Origin: Thermoactinomycetaceae bacterium
Lineage (GTDB): Bacteria; Bacillota; Bacilli; Thermoactinomycetales; Thermoactinomycetaceae
Length of the DNA stretch: 64,000 nucleotides
NCBI GenBank assembly: GCA_025449975.1
Contig: JANWIG010000047.1
Location: 1-64,000, forward strand
Direction: 5' to 3'
Every line of letters starts with the position of its first letter. Position 1 is the first letter of the stretch. Of this stretch, positions 1 to 7,845 are shown piece by piece. Made by a program: the position numbers and the translations under genes. The notes beneath the pieces are model-generated. The model worked only from the letters and a program-made list of their open reading frames with translations. It made no database searches and was not told the DNA's origin.

Positions 1-883
1 GGTTTAACTCTTTACTTTTGCTCGTCAAAATCCGCCTTTCACCTAAGCGAATCGGATTTTGCTCTAAGTATCGTTGAAAATGAACAGGTGAAGCAAATTG
101 ATAAAACTGAGGTGCAGCTTCATCTTCAGCCAAGTCGATCACGTTTTCTTCCGATTGATAAGCTAGCCATTTCTGCCCGCGTCTAATCGCCATCGGCTGC
201 CGATCTTCTGGCCAATCGTCTCTGACCAGCTTTTTATAGATTTCGCACCAAGGCCGATAGATCCCCGACAAGCTGCTGATATAAGGGATCCGGAAAATAA
301 CGGGGATTCCTTGCAACTGGCATTGGGCAAACAAGAACAGACGGCTCGCATCGAGCTGAATCATTTGATACACATAGATCGCTTGCGGCTTTTTCCCAAA
401 GGCTTCCACCCAAGGACTTTGCATCGCCTGCCTTTGTCTGGAAAAGATGAATTTTCGCGCCTCCACATCCAAAAGAAGTTGTCTCCAGACGCGGACAAAC
501 AACTCCACTTCGGAAGTCCTTTCCTCTTTCGCTTGGGGCAACGCTAATTGGGTGATCCCTAGCTCGGCCAATAATCGAATCGCTTCGACCCATCGGTCCA
601 ATGAATAACCAAGACTTGTAGGAGAAGGATCGGAACTTTCCAATTCTTGCTGAATGATCTTTCGTAACTTCGCTTTTAGAAAAGGATACGCCAGGGGTGA
701 GTCCCATTGTGGGAACAATTTTCTTTTGAATTCTTCCATGGTGAGAACCCATTTTGGATTGGGTGCAGACCCGTTCAAGTAAACACGCAATGAAGAATCC
801 CCAGTAATATGCAAAGCATCTTCTTCTAACTGAAGAGTGGAAAAATATGTGTGAGGATCTTGATAGGTTTCAACTTTAAACAA
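1..883 (-). CDS. Partial protein coupled to the UvrD-like helicase; possible AddB/RexB-like partner
   Basis: An unbroken frame starts at a TTG (883) inside the last codons of the helicase gene, with an 8-base overlap, and runs off the left edge; about 294 residues are visible, beginning MFKVETYQDPHTYF. The overlap implies translational coupling and a joint function. I see no Walker motif or other named signature in the visible part, which is leucine-, arginine- and tryptophan-rich. A large protein coupled to a UvrD-type helicase is the arrangement of AddAB/RexAB pairs, where the second subunit is an inactivated helicase with a C-terminal nuclease. That role is inference, because the deciding C-terminal half lies outside the window. 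The gene itself is well supported by the overlap and the long open frame. Confidence 0.6.
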   Translation of the reverse strand, partial: MFKVETYQDPHTYFSTLQLEEDALHITGDSSLRVYLNGSAPNPKWVLTMEEFKRKLFPQWDSPLAYPFLKAKLRKIIQQELESSDPSPTSLGYSLDRWVEAIRLLAELGITQLALPQAKEERTSEVELFVRVWRQLLLDVEARKFIFSRQRQAMQSPWVEAFGKKPQAIYVYQMIQLDASRLFLFAQCQLQGIPVIFRIPYISSLSGIYRPWCEIYKKLVRDDWPEDRQPMAIRRGQKWLAYQSEENVIDLAEDEAAPQFYQFASPVHFQRYLEQNPIRLGERRILTSKSKELN

Positions 884-3293
884 GCTCTACTCTCTCCTTC
901 CAACTCAACAGATCCGCCCAGCTATTGATCCTTTTTGCTTGATCCGTCGTCGGTTTCTGGATAAATAAACTGTGCTTGGCTCGGGTCATCGCCACATAGA
1001 GCAGCCGTGTTTCTTCGGCGATGAGCTCTTCCCGTTCACTCTTTTTGAGCTGTGTAAAAATATCATTATGAAAATAGTGATTATCCATGATCAGTTGATA
1101 GGCGACTTTGGGATTCTTTCCTTTGAAATCGATAAAAATATGCGGACGCTCGGGAATGATAAATGGCGCATCGGTCCATGGCAGGATCACATGATCAAAC
1201 TCTTGTCCTTTGGCTTGATGCACGGTCATACACTGAAAAATATGCGGATGATCGGTTGCAGGAGCAGGCACCTTTGGATCTTGTTCTTCGACATCTGTCT
1301 GGATCCGAATGCGCAGAAAACGTTCTAGTCCATACAAAGTAGCCACGGAGTCCGAAAAATGCTTTTTCAATAGATAGAGCAAATAAGTTAAACGCGTCTC
1401 ATATTGATCCCGATGATACAAACATTGCTGTCGCACCCGCTCTTGATCGGCATCCGGTCGTTCCATTAAGATCTTTGTCCACAACCGCTTCGCTGATTGC
1501 TGATGGGGCTTGCGCTTTTCGATGATTTCCTCTAATAAAACCAGTGGCGGAGTCACCTTCGCTTTTTCGCGGATCCCTTGCCAAAATGCAGCATCGGGTT
1601 GTTTCTCTAATAACGACAATGCATACGGACGATCGGCGGTAAAATGCTGAATCAACTCCTGATGAGAAAGGGTATTCTCTCCATAAGAGGAACGATGCAG
1701 CGCGTAAAGGGTTGAAGTCGAGTGCGGCAACACCAAAGACCGGACCACCCCATATAGCTCTCTCACTGGAAGAGAGCGATAAAAGCGACTACTGACCTTT
1801 CCTTCACAGAAAAAACCGATCTGTTGACACAGTTCAACCGTTTTTTGGACATCATCATTGGAACGGACAAGAATCGCCGTCTCTTTCCCTTCCAATTTAC
1901 TTAATACATCTTTCCAGACCGCTCTGAGAGAAAAATCTTTTTCAATTATTCCGCCAGCGCTCATTTGATTCATCGCCTGCAAGCGATCCTCTGGTGTATA
2001 AGGAAAGCCGGTGACTTTCTTGCCCCAGTGCCTAAACAGGGAATCAAACTGTTCGAGCAACTTTTTGTTACTCCGATAGTTTTTATTGAGATAGATTTGG
2101 GTAATCGGCTGATCCTGCAAACCGTGACGCAATTGGCTAAACGCGGTATAATCGGCTCCCCGAAAGCGATAGATACTCTGCTTTATATCCCCTACCACGA
2201 ACAGACGACAGCGATGCAGGACGTTTTGTAACCATATTAAAAATTGAACTTGAACCGCATCGGTGTCCTGGAATTCATCGACCATGATATATTGAAAGTT
2301 TGTCTTGGGTCGAAACGCTTCCATCTGCTGCAATTCATATAATCTTCGGATTAAATCATTCACTTCCCACTGATTGTTTTCTTCTTTCAAAGCTTTTAGT
2401 TCATTCATTCCATTGGTGATGACAAACTTTAATAATTGCGTAAAATTTTGCTGATCCTGCCCAAAGTCAATCGACTGAAGCGTGGATTCATGTAAAGATT
2501 GATTGTCTAACTGTTCGATGACTGCTCGAATCGAGCGAACCAAATGATAGTGCCTGATTCTTTCAAATGGCTGATACACTTCGGGTTCCGTATGGGCAAA
2601 ACGATCGATCATCTTCTCGATCAACCCTTTTCGCTCTTCATCGTAGCTACGAATCCGGACGGACGAAGAAAGTAGCTTTTTAGCAAATGAATGGATCGTA
2701 CTCACTTCCAAGTCTCGCAGTTCATCCAGCCAATCGAGATATTTGCGCTTCATCGTCAGTTCATAATAATCGCGAATCCGTCTCTGTAGCTTCCGGCGAA
2801 TCACCACTGCCGCTTCATTGGTAAAAGTGATCATCGCTACGCGGGAAAACGAAAAAGCTGGATCGATATGTTTTAAAAACAGGAGGCGGTTAATCATGAC
2901 CGTCGTTTTTCCCGTGCCCGCACCAGCCATTACAAAGAGGTGATGGTCGGGCGCAGCATGTTCGACTTGAAATTGTTCCGCATTGAAAGAATGGAATCCG
3001 AGTTCGCTGCTATCTTGGCATAGATCGTTAAATAGCTTGCGATCGGTAATCTTGCCATCGACAAAATAGACTGTTTGGTTGTCGTACTCTGCACGATAGC
3101 GGACTTCAAACCAATAAAAAAACTGTTGCTTTCGCCCCTTTTGCCAGATCCGCTTTTTTTCGTACTCTTCCAAAATATCCGTTGTGAATAAAAATACTTT
3201 GATTCCTGATCTCACCCAATTTTCGACCTGCTCCAACATGGTCTCCGTGATCTCAGACGTATAGATCATCACTGAATAAATCGGCTTGATCAT
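876..3293 (-). CDS. UvrD/Rep-family superfamily 1 DNA helicase
   Basis: 805-residue SF1A helicase. In order: an N-terminal extension of about 100 residues, a Q-motif (FNAEQFQVEHA, near 103), Walker A GAGTGKTT (near 124), the DEFQDTD Walker B motif, VVGDIKQSIYRFRGAD (motif III region) and the C-terminal LLYVAMTRAK motif VI. The family translocates 3'-5' on single-stranded DNA and unwinds duplexes in repair or recombination. I chose the ATG at 3293 because AAAGGTGA stands 7 bases upstream; an in-frame ATG 21 codons further out lacks a ribosome binding site. Its 3' end overlaps the next gene by 8 bases. The unusual N-terminal extension and the coupled partner suggest a dedicated two-subunit complex rather than the housekeeping PcrA/UvrD. 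The helicase call is firm; the pathway is not. Confidence 0.9.
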   Translation of the reverse strand: MIKPIYSVMIYTSEITETMLEQVENWVRSGIKVFLFTTDILEEYEKKRIWQKGRKQQFFYWFEVRYRAEYDNQTVYFVDGKITDRKLFNDLCQDSSELGFHSFNAEQFQVEHAAPDHHLFVMAGAGTGKTTVMINRLLFLKHIDPAFSFSRVAMITFTNEAAVVIRRKLQRRIRDYYELTMKRKYLDWLDELRDLEVSTIHSFAKKLLSSSVRIRSYDEERKGLIEKMIDRFAHTEPEVYQPFERIRHYHLVRSIRAVIEQLDNQSLHESTLQSIDFGQDQQNFTQLLKFVITNGMNELKALKEENNQWEVNDLIRRLYELQQMEAFRPKTNFQYIMVDEFQDTDAVQVQFLIWLQNVLHRCRLFVVGDIKQSIYRFRGADYTAFSQLRHGLQDQPITQIYLNKNYRSNKKLLEQFDSLFRHWGKKVTGFPYTPEDRLQAMNQMSAGGIIEKDFSLRAVWKDVLSKLEGKETAILVRSNDDVQKTVELCQQIGFFCEGKVSSRFYRSLPVRELYGVVRSLVLPHSTSTLYALHRSSYGENTLSHQELIQHFTADRPYALSLLEKQPDAAFWQGIREKAKVTPPLVLLEEIIEKRKPHQQSAKRLWTKILMERPDADQERVRQQCLYHRDQYETRLTYLLYLLKKHFSDSVATLYGLERFLRIRIQTDVEEQDPKVPAPATDHPHIFQCMTVHQAKGQEFDHVILPWTDAPFIIPERPHIFIDFKGKNPKVAYQLIMDNHYFHNDIFTQLKKSEREELIAEETRLLYVAMTRAKHSLFIQKPTTDQAKRINSWADLLSWKERVELV

Positions 3294-3613
3294 CAGATCG
3301 TCACCTTTCCTTTTCATGCAATATATTATTTTGTGATTATTCTGACTATATTCCATTTGTCATTCCTAATCACACCATTATTTGAATGAATTGGTAGTAT
3401 ACTCGCTACCGATCCAATCATCCATTCTATTCTTACTTCTCTACATAGATGGGTCTATTCTCCATACTCTATAAACATAATATAACAGCAATTTTTAGTA
3501 TATGCAATCAAAATTTTTGGTATGCTCATACTAAATTTTGAAAAAGGCAACGATCATTTCCAATTTAATCGACTTCTCTACCTTAAATGGAGAAAAGTTG
3601 ATTTCCACAAACA
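3294..3613. other. Intergenic region upstream of the helicase gene
   Basis: AT-rich, with no convincing gene on either strand. It should hold the helicase promoter. An imperfect inverted repeat around 3389-3418 (GGTAG...CTACC, flanked by ATTGG/CCAAT) could be an operator, but I cannot name a regulator. Confidence 0.4.
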
Positions 3614-3650
3614 AAAAGCCGATGATCCATCCTCCCGATCATCGGCTTTT
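3614..3650 (-). terminator. Intrinsic terminator of the dhaL-dhaM operon
   Basis: Perfect stem AAAGCCGATGATC/GATCATCGGCTTT with a 7-base loop, followed by a T-tract in the minus direction and a weaker one in the plus direction. It lies 31 bases past the dhaM stop. Confidence 0.85.
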
Positions 3651-3680
3651 CTTTCCCTTTTAGAAAAAAAGCATTGCCCT

Positions 3681-4076
3681 TTATTCATCCACCGGTATTT
3701 TGACCAGTTCCTTTGCCTGTTCAGCCATTTGACGTACTTCCTCCAGCGGACTGTTACATCCTGCTTGAACGACAGCCATATAGGCTCCCTCTACCAAGGG
3801 AGCATCGGCGATTTGTACCTTTTTATCCGCCCCTAACTCTTCGATCGCTAGCTCGGTGAAAAATAAAGCGCTTCCTAAGTCAAATAAAACAACTACTCCA
3901 TCTTCGGAATAGACCGACTCGATCGCTTCCTTGATTCGGTGAAGACTGGTTCCAATCTCTCCCTCTTCATCACCTGCTCCCACCGCAATTGGAACATTCG
4001 GCTGAATTTGCTCTAACATCTTTTTTAAGCCCGAAGCTAACTCGTAACTATGTGAAACAAGCACAATTCCAACCAT
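3681..4076 (-). CDS. dhaM: DhaM-type phosphotransfer subunit of PTS-dependent dihydroxyacetone kinase
   Basis: 131 residues, the usual length of a single-domain Gram-positive DhaM (EIIA-Man fold). It begins MVGIVLVSHSYELASG; the His in VSHS is the expected phosphorylation site, and GVVVLFDLGSALFFTELA is the typical DhaM core. Family role: it takes phosphate from HPr and passes it to ADP bound on DhaL, which phosphorylates dihydroxyacetone held by DhaK. The ATG overlaps the dhaL stop as TAATG, with AAAGGAG just upstream, so the two are coupled. An in-frame extension upstream of this ATG is only read-through of dhaL sequence in another frame. The partner dhaK next door is decayed, so the natural acceptor is unclear. 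Confidence 0.88.
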   Translation of the reverse strand: MVGIVLVSHSYELASGLKKMLEQIQPNVPIAVGAGDEEGEIGTSLHRIKEAIESVYSEDGVVVLFDLGSALFFTELAIEELGADKKVQIADAPLVEGAYMAVVQAGCNSPLEEVRQMAEQAKELVKIPVDE

Positions 4077-4705
4077 TATTCCATCTCCTTTGCTTTCATC
4101 ACTTGGGCAAGTGCACGAAAAATCAGATAAGAGGAGACTGCTCCTGGATCCAAATGACCAATCGAGCGAGAGCCTAGAAAAGCAGCCCTTCCCCGTCGCG
4201 CTTCCAATGTTTTGGTATATTCCATCTTGGCGAAAGCCAACTTCTCCAATTCCTCCCAAGAAGCATTCTCTCCTTGCTGCAACAGGAAATCCGCCAATGG
4301 AAGCCAAACATCGAGCAATGTCTTATCTCCCAGTTTGCAACGCCCTCTTGTTTTCATCCCTTGTGCGGCTGCATCGATCCCTTGAGCCAATTCCACCCAT
4401 GAAATGGCGTTTTTTCCTTTCCACACCTGAGCCATTTTAAGAAATGCTGTTCCATAGAGTGGACCCGCAGCTCCACTCACTCGAGTTACCAATGTCATGC
4501 CAATCTCTTGACAAATCGCTCCCAGATCTTGATCTTGTTTGGGCATAAGCTTCTCCAATACTGCTTCAAATCCACGGACCAGATTGATCCCGTGATCGCC
4601 ATCACCGATCGCTTGGTCCAGCTTGGTTAAGTCTGATTTGTGTTGTTTAATTTGTTTATTTACTTCTTCTATCCAATGAATTAGGTCAGCACCTTCCATT
4701 TTCAT
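4076..4705 (-). CDS. dhaL: DhaL-type ADP-binding subunit of dihydroxyacetone kinase
   Basis: 209 residues, normal for DhaL. Nucleotide and Mg-binding signatures are present: DQAIGDGDHGINL near residue 30, SGAAGPLYGT near 93 and GRAAFLGSRSIGHLDPGA near the C-terminus. In the PTS-dependent system DhaL carries ADP as a permanent cofactor, is rephosphorylated by DhaM and transfers phosphate to dihydroxyacetone on DhaK. The start follows GGAAGAG and lies 21 bases beyond the last recognisable dhaK codon. The frame is fully intact even though dhaK upstream is broken, which suggests either very recent loss of dhaK or a DhaK supplied from elsewhere in the genome. Confidence 0.9.
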   Translation of the reverse strand: MKMEGADLIHWIEEVNKQIKQHKSDLTKLDQAIGDGDHGINLVRGFEAVLEKLMPKQDQDLGAICQEIGMTLVTRVSGAAGPLYGTAFLKMAQVWKGKNAISWVELAQGIDAAAQGMKTRGRCKLGDKTLLDVWLPLADFLLQQGENASWEELEKLAFAKMEYTKTLEARRGRAAFLGSRSIGHLDPGAVSSYLIFRALAQVMKAKEME

Positions 4706-4726
4706 TGCTTATGCTCTTCCTTTCCT

Positions 4727-5092
4727 CTACCAAGAAATGGTTTGCGCTGGGACATCCCATCCATGCCACGCAGTCTCTCGATCCGATGTACATCACTCTC
4801 GTTGAAGCGATTTCAACTACTTGTGCTAGACGCGTTCGCTTCCTTCCTGGCTCACCATGAATGTCCAACCCATCCCATTTCATCATCGACAATTATAAAT
4901 CCGAGGGCACAGGCAGCTGGAATCGAACGGAACTAAACGCCATTCCCACACTTCGCAGCTATGAGATTCCGAATGGGGCGATCGGTTGCACTTTATGCCA
5001 AAGTAGCCCCGCTTCAAAGCTAGCCCTAGCGAACTTATGTACAAATCCACCGGTCATTCCGCGCTCCCTATTTATCTATGTACTTCCATAAA
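4727..5092 (-). pseudogene. dhaK: Decayed dhaK (dihydroxyacetone-binding subunit) remnant
   Basis: Reading the minus strand in shifting frames gives DhaK fragments in the right order: REGMTGGFVHKFARAS-like text around 5010-5085 (compare the family's RRGVAGT.FVHK), then LRSVGMAFSS, then LDIHGEPG and RKRTRLA (the invariant GIHGEPG segment) around 4820-4870, and a possible C-terminus WDVPAQTISW at 4727-4756. Several stops and frame changes interrupt it, and about 100 residues between HGEPG and the C-terminus are missing. The 5' half is replaced by an IS605-type end at about 5100. The position directly upstream of dhaL matches the usual dhaK-dhaL-dhaM order. The fragment assignments are by eye. 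Confidence 0.75.
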
Positions 5093-5095
5093 TCC

Positions 5096-5166
5096 GGTAT
5101 AAACCGCACCATGCCCGGACACGAACAGCCCAAGAATCCTACGGCTTCAGTCGTGTGGCGTGTAAA
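5096..5166 (+). mobile_element. IS200/IS605-type right-end scar
   Basis: From 5134 the plus strand carries GAATCC, then a TACGGCTTCAGTCGTG hairpin, then GGCGTGTAAAA. This is the form of IS605/IS1341 3' ends (GAATCCC-hairpin-GGAGTGTCAA), the same segment that forms the 3' part of the TnpB guide RNA scaffold. No tnpA or tnpB remains. It abuts the truncated 5' part of dhaK. A second, independent scar lies next to trxB. Confidence 0.5.
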
Positions 5167-5242
5167 ATTTCTAAAACTTAGTATATCATAATCCTTTTTT
5201 ATTTTTCACCTGTGACTCGGCAAGATTTCCTCCATTCAACCA

Positions 5243-5268
5243 GAAAAAAACTCTAGTTTCCCTAGAGT
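5243..5268 (-). terminator. Intrinsic terminator after the first GAF/SHOCT-like module
   Basis: ACTCTAG/CTAGAGT stem with a 5-base loop and a run of seven Ts in the minus direction, just past the stop of the 56-codon gene. Confidence 0.8.
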
Positions 5269-5276
5269 AGCAAACA

Positions 5277-5447
5277 TTATTTTTTTATTTTCTTAGCAAA
5301 TAACTTCTCCCATTTCTTTTTGACCGCCAAACGCTCATGATCAAACAGCCCGTTTTTCATCTCTTCCATGAGCTGTTTCTTGGAAATTTCCCCCATTCGG
5401 TACAATCGGTTTAACTCATGTCTTACTTTCTGAGGAATGACTCCCAT
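5277..5447 (-). CDS. 56-residue SHOCT-like protein, copy 1
   Basis: Starts at an ATG at 5447 behind GGAGCAAGTTGG, inside the 3' end of the GAF gene (32-base overlap), so translation is coupled. The sequence contains LNRLYRMGEISKKQLMEEMK, which has the look of a SHOCT-type short helical hairpin (leucine-rich helix, G-I turn, second helix), then NGLFDHERLA. A clear paralogue lies at 12316-12489 behind the second GAF gene: both share K.LMxxMKNGLFDHERLA. SHOCT domains are thought to mediate oligomerisation; the exact role is unknown. The duplicated, coupled arrangement makes this a real gene. Confidence 0.75.
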   Translation of the reverse strand: MGVIPQKVRHELNRLYRMGEISKKQLMEEMKNGLFDHERLAVKKKWEKLFAKKIKK

Positions 5448-6336
5448 TCCAACTTGCTCCTTTCTTTGTATCCATATAAATTAAAGGATACAAAATCTTA
5501 GAAAACAAAATCGTGCGTTCAATCTCTATTTCTTCATATGCAGCAACTGGCTTGCCTGTCAGGGACAATACTCCTATACAGGTCGATTTATCAAATCCTG
5601 CACTTAGCGGAACACATAGCAAACTTTTATATTTTTTCTTACTGAAAGGTTTGCGCTCATACTCGACTTCGGGATCATCCACATTGGGAATGTAATAGAC
5701 TTCATTATTGCGAAACGCTCTTCCTGCTGCACTTCCATATATCTTCGGTTCGTATTGCTTCACTTGATGACCAAAACCACTGGAGTGAGCATAATGAACC
5801 AGCCGATCCTCTTGCTGCGAATGAGGAACATGAATCACAATACATGGATGTTTTTCCCGAAAACCTTTTAACACATTGATAATATAGTCCAATAAATGAT
5901 CGAAAATATCATCTTTATGCAAATAAAAATCCTCTCTCAGGGCTAGGGCTGTAGCAACTTCCTCCGCCGCGTACATGATTTGTGACATCGTATAGGTTTC
6001 ATCCGCAAAACATTGATCTAATTCTATATATAGTTTTTTAATCTCCGCGATTTCCTCTTTTTTTTCCTGAACCGCTTGATTTAGTTGTTTGCATTCTTGC
6101 TGCAATTGTTCAATGAGCTGTTCCAATTCAGCCCGCTCTTCGGGAGTGGAATTGGGCTGACTTGGACACTCTTTTTTTCGCCCAAACCAATTTACTTCTC
6201 CTTTCCAAAGTCGAACGATAAAAATGAGAAAAAGCAAGACGAGACCAATCGCCACGAAATAACTTAAAAAATCATAAAACCAACCTACATTTTGCTCCAG
6301 ATGTTCAAACAGCTCAAGGATCTCAGGAAGGTCCAT
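5416..6336 (-). CDS. Membrane-anchored coiled-coil GAF-domain protein, copy 1
   Basis: 306 residues. One transmembrane helix (about 20-42, FLSYFVAIGLVLLFLIFIV), a coiled coil (about 68-115, rich in E, Q, L, K) and a GAF-like domain (about 145-290) with VIHVPHS, GSAAGRAFRNNEVYYIPNV and LLCVPLSAG segments. The protein is probably held in the membrane with the GAF sensor in the cytoplasm; no enzymatic output domain is present. GGAGGAGGGG precedes the ATG. It is about half identical by eye to the 12482-13390 protein, and both are followed by an overlapping SHOCT-like gene. It is divergent from the DUF1657 gene at 6496. A sporulation role is inferred from the neighbourhood only. Confidence 0.8.
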   Translation of the reverse strand: MDLPEILELFEHLEQNVGWFYDFLSYFVAIGLVLLFLIFIVRLWKGEVNWFGRKKECPSQPNSTPEERAELEQLIEQLQQECKQLNQAVQEKKEEIAEIKKLYIELDQCFADETYTMSQIMYAAEEVATALALREDFYLHKDDIFDHLLDYIINVLKGFREKHPCIVIHVPHSQQEDRLVHYAHSSGFGHQVKQYEPKIYGSAAGRAFRNNEVYYIPNVDDPEVEYERKPFSKKKYKSLLCVPLSAGFDKSTCIGVLSLTGKPVAAYEEIEIERTILFSKILYPLIYMDTKKGASWNGSHSSESKT

Positions 6337-6444
6337 CGAAACGCCCCTCCTCCAAAATGTAAACCGAAATATTTTGAATTAAATTAATTATATATTATTT
6401 TATAAATTATAACAATTCATACTTCGGGTTATTGGTCCTTTCAC

Positions 6445-6473
6445 GCATAGATGCAAACCCTTTGAACAAACTA
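6445..6473 (+). promoter_or_regulatory. Probable sigma-G/sigma-F type promoter of the DUF1657 gene
   Basis: GCATA at 6445-6449, a 17-base spacer and CAAACTA at 6467-6473 fit the forespore consensus (GnATR, 17-18, CAnnnTA). The ATG follows 22 bases later with a good ribosome binding site. It agrees with forespore expression expected for DUF1657/spoVA genes. Confidence 0.5.
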
Positions 6474-6495
6474 TGATTGAAGGAGGGATTAAGCG

Positions 6496-6699
6496 ATGAC
6501 CGTAGGTACAAAAATCAAACAGACGATTGCCAGTGCAGAAGGGGTAGCAGCCAACCTGAAAACTTTTGCACTTGATACAGAAAATCAGCAAGCGAAACAA
6601 CTTTACAACCAATTAGCCCAACAAATGGACCAAGTGATTCAACAGTTAAAAGTTCGTGAAGAACAAATTTACTCCGAAGAACCCCAATACAGACAATAA
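6496..6699 (+). CDS. DUF1657 family small protein, copy 1
   Basis: 67 residues, all helical, lacking membrane segments. GVAANLKTFALDTENQQAKQ and the final EEPQYRQ are characteristic of DUF1657 proteins, which accompany spoVA genes in the mobile heat-resistance operon of Bacillus spores. AGGAGGGATTAAGCG precedes the ATG. A second copy (11986-12192) ends LEEPQYKGY, and the tail of the DUF421 protein repeats the same helical motif. Function is unknown. A terminator follows directly, so it is a single-gene transcript. Confidence 0.88.
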   Translation: MTVGTKIKQTIASAEGVAANLKTFALDTENQQAKQLYNQLAQQMDQVIQQLKVREEQIYSEEPQYRQ

Positions 6700-6717
6700 C
6701 ACATATGGGAAAAAACC

Positions 6718-6748
6718 ACTCCATCTCGATGATGGAGTGTTGTTTTTT
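6718..6748 (+). terminator. Intrinsic terminator after the DUF1657 gene
   Basis: ACTCCATC/GATGGAGT stem, 5-base loop, then GTTGTTTTTT, 19 bases after the stop. Confidence 0.88.
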
Positions 6749-6840
6749 CAATAGCCCTTTTCTCATCCACAATAAAAAGATTATGATAAATGAAGTTGGA
6801 GTTATTCACTCACTATATATATTGACAGGAGGATAAAAAG

Positions 6841-7845
6841 GTGAAAGCAATCGTTTTGCGAGAAAAAGGGGGACCTAACTCGGTAAGCTTTGAAGAAGTG
6901 GCTGTCCCTACTCCTCAAGCAGGAGAAGTTTTAATCCGTCTAAAGTATGCAGCCTTAAATCGGCGCGATCTGTGGATTTCTTACGGTCTTTATCCGCGAC
7001 TCCAACTCCCGACGATCTTAGGATCCGACGGAGCAGGGCAAGTAGACGCCATTGGCGAGGGTGTCACAGGGGTTCAGGTAGGCGATCATGTTTTGATCGA
7101 TCCTGGACTCAATTGGGGAGACGAAGAACGCTTTAATGGACCCGATTACACCATCTTGGGCATGCCACAGGACGGAACATTTGCCCAATACGTCGTCGTT
7201 CCCGCTAGTCAAGTACATCCGATCCCATCCCATTTAACGATGGAAGAAGCCGCCGCTCTTCCGCTCGGAGGCGTCACTGCCTATCGTGCAGTCGTGACCC
7301 GTGGAGAAGTCGCTGAGAATGAAACCGTCTTTATCCCGGGCATTGGCAGCGGTGTTGCCCTCTTTGCCCTCCAAATTGCCACCGCTTTGGGAGCCAAGGT
7401 TTTCGTCAGTTCCAGTAGCGATGAAAAGCTAGCCAAAGCAAAACAGTTGGGAGCCGTCGGCGGTGTCAATTATCGTGAGGAAAATTGGGCAAAAGAGTTG
7501 GTCAAACAAATGGGACATGCCGATTTAATCATCGATTGTGTCGGTGGAAAAACCTTTAATAAATTACTGGATATCGCAAAACCAGGTGGACGGATTGTCA
7601 ACTTTGGAGCGACCTTAGGACCTGTCCCCAATTTATTATTGCCCAAACTTTTCTTTAAACACTTAGATCTTCGCGGAACAACGATGGGTAGCCCCAAAGA
7701 CTTTGCCGCCATGATCCAACTGGTTACTTCCAAACAAATTCGTCCTGTACTGGATCGCTCTTATCCGCTGAGCGAGATCAAAGAGGCGCTCGTACATATG
7801 GAAAAAGGAGAAAACTTCGGAAAAATCACTTTGCAAATCCCTTGA
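6841..7845 (+). CDS. Zinc-independent MDR-family alcohol dehydrogenase/quinone reductase (YogA-like)
   Basis: 334 residues, full length for a medium-chain dehydrogenase/reductase. The GroES-like N-terminal domain holds YAALNRRDLWISYGLYP and GSDGAGQVDAIGEGV; the Rossmann domain starts at about 165 with PGIGSGVALFALQIA in place of the usual GxGxxG, and HADLIIDCVGG follows. The structural-zinc cysteines are absent, so this is the quinone-oxidoreductase side of the family (NADPH-dependent reduction of quinones, enals or similar). It starts at GTG with AGGAGG ten bases upstream. It meets dsdA tail to tail with no intergenic bases. Its metabolic partner cannot be inferred. Confidence 0.88.
   Translation: MKAIVLREKGGPNSVSFEEVAVPTPQAGEVLIRLKYAALNRRDLWISYGLYPRLQLPTILGSDGAGQVDAIGEGVTGVQVGDHVLIDPGLNWGDEERFNGPDYTILGMPQDGTFAQYVVVPASQVHPIPSHLTMEEAAALPLGGVTAYRAVVTRGEVAENETVFIPGIGSGVALFALQIATALGAKVFVSSSSDEKLAKAKQLGAVGGVNYREENWAKELVKQMGHADLIIDCVGGKTFNKLLDIAKPGGRIVNFGATLGPVPNLLLPKLFFKHLDLRGTTMGSPKDFAAMIQLVTSKQIRPVLDRSYPLSEIKEALVHMEKGENFGKITLQIP

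Noticed and set aside
234..752. 172-codon frame on the minus strand starting MGSHHGRIQKK
   Set aside because: It lies in another phase of the longer uninterrupted frame that begins at 883 and overlaps the helicase stop; the longer frame has natural composition and a coupled start.
4861..5091. Plus-strand frame over the dhaK remnant
   Set aside because: The opposite strand shows DhaK fragments in the right order; the plus frame has no ribosome site and no family resemblance.
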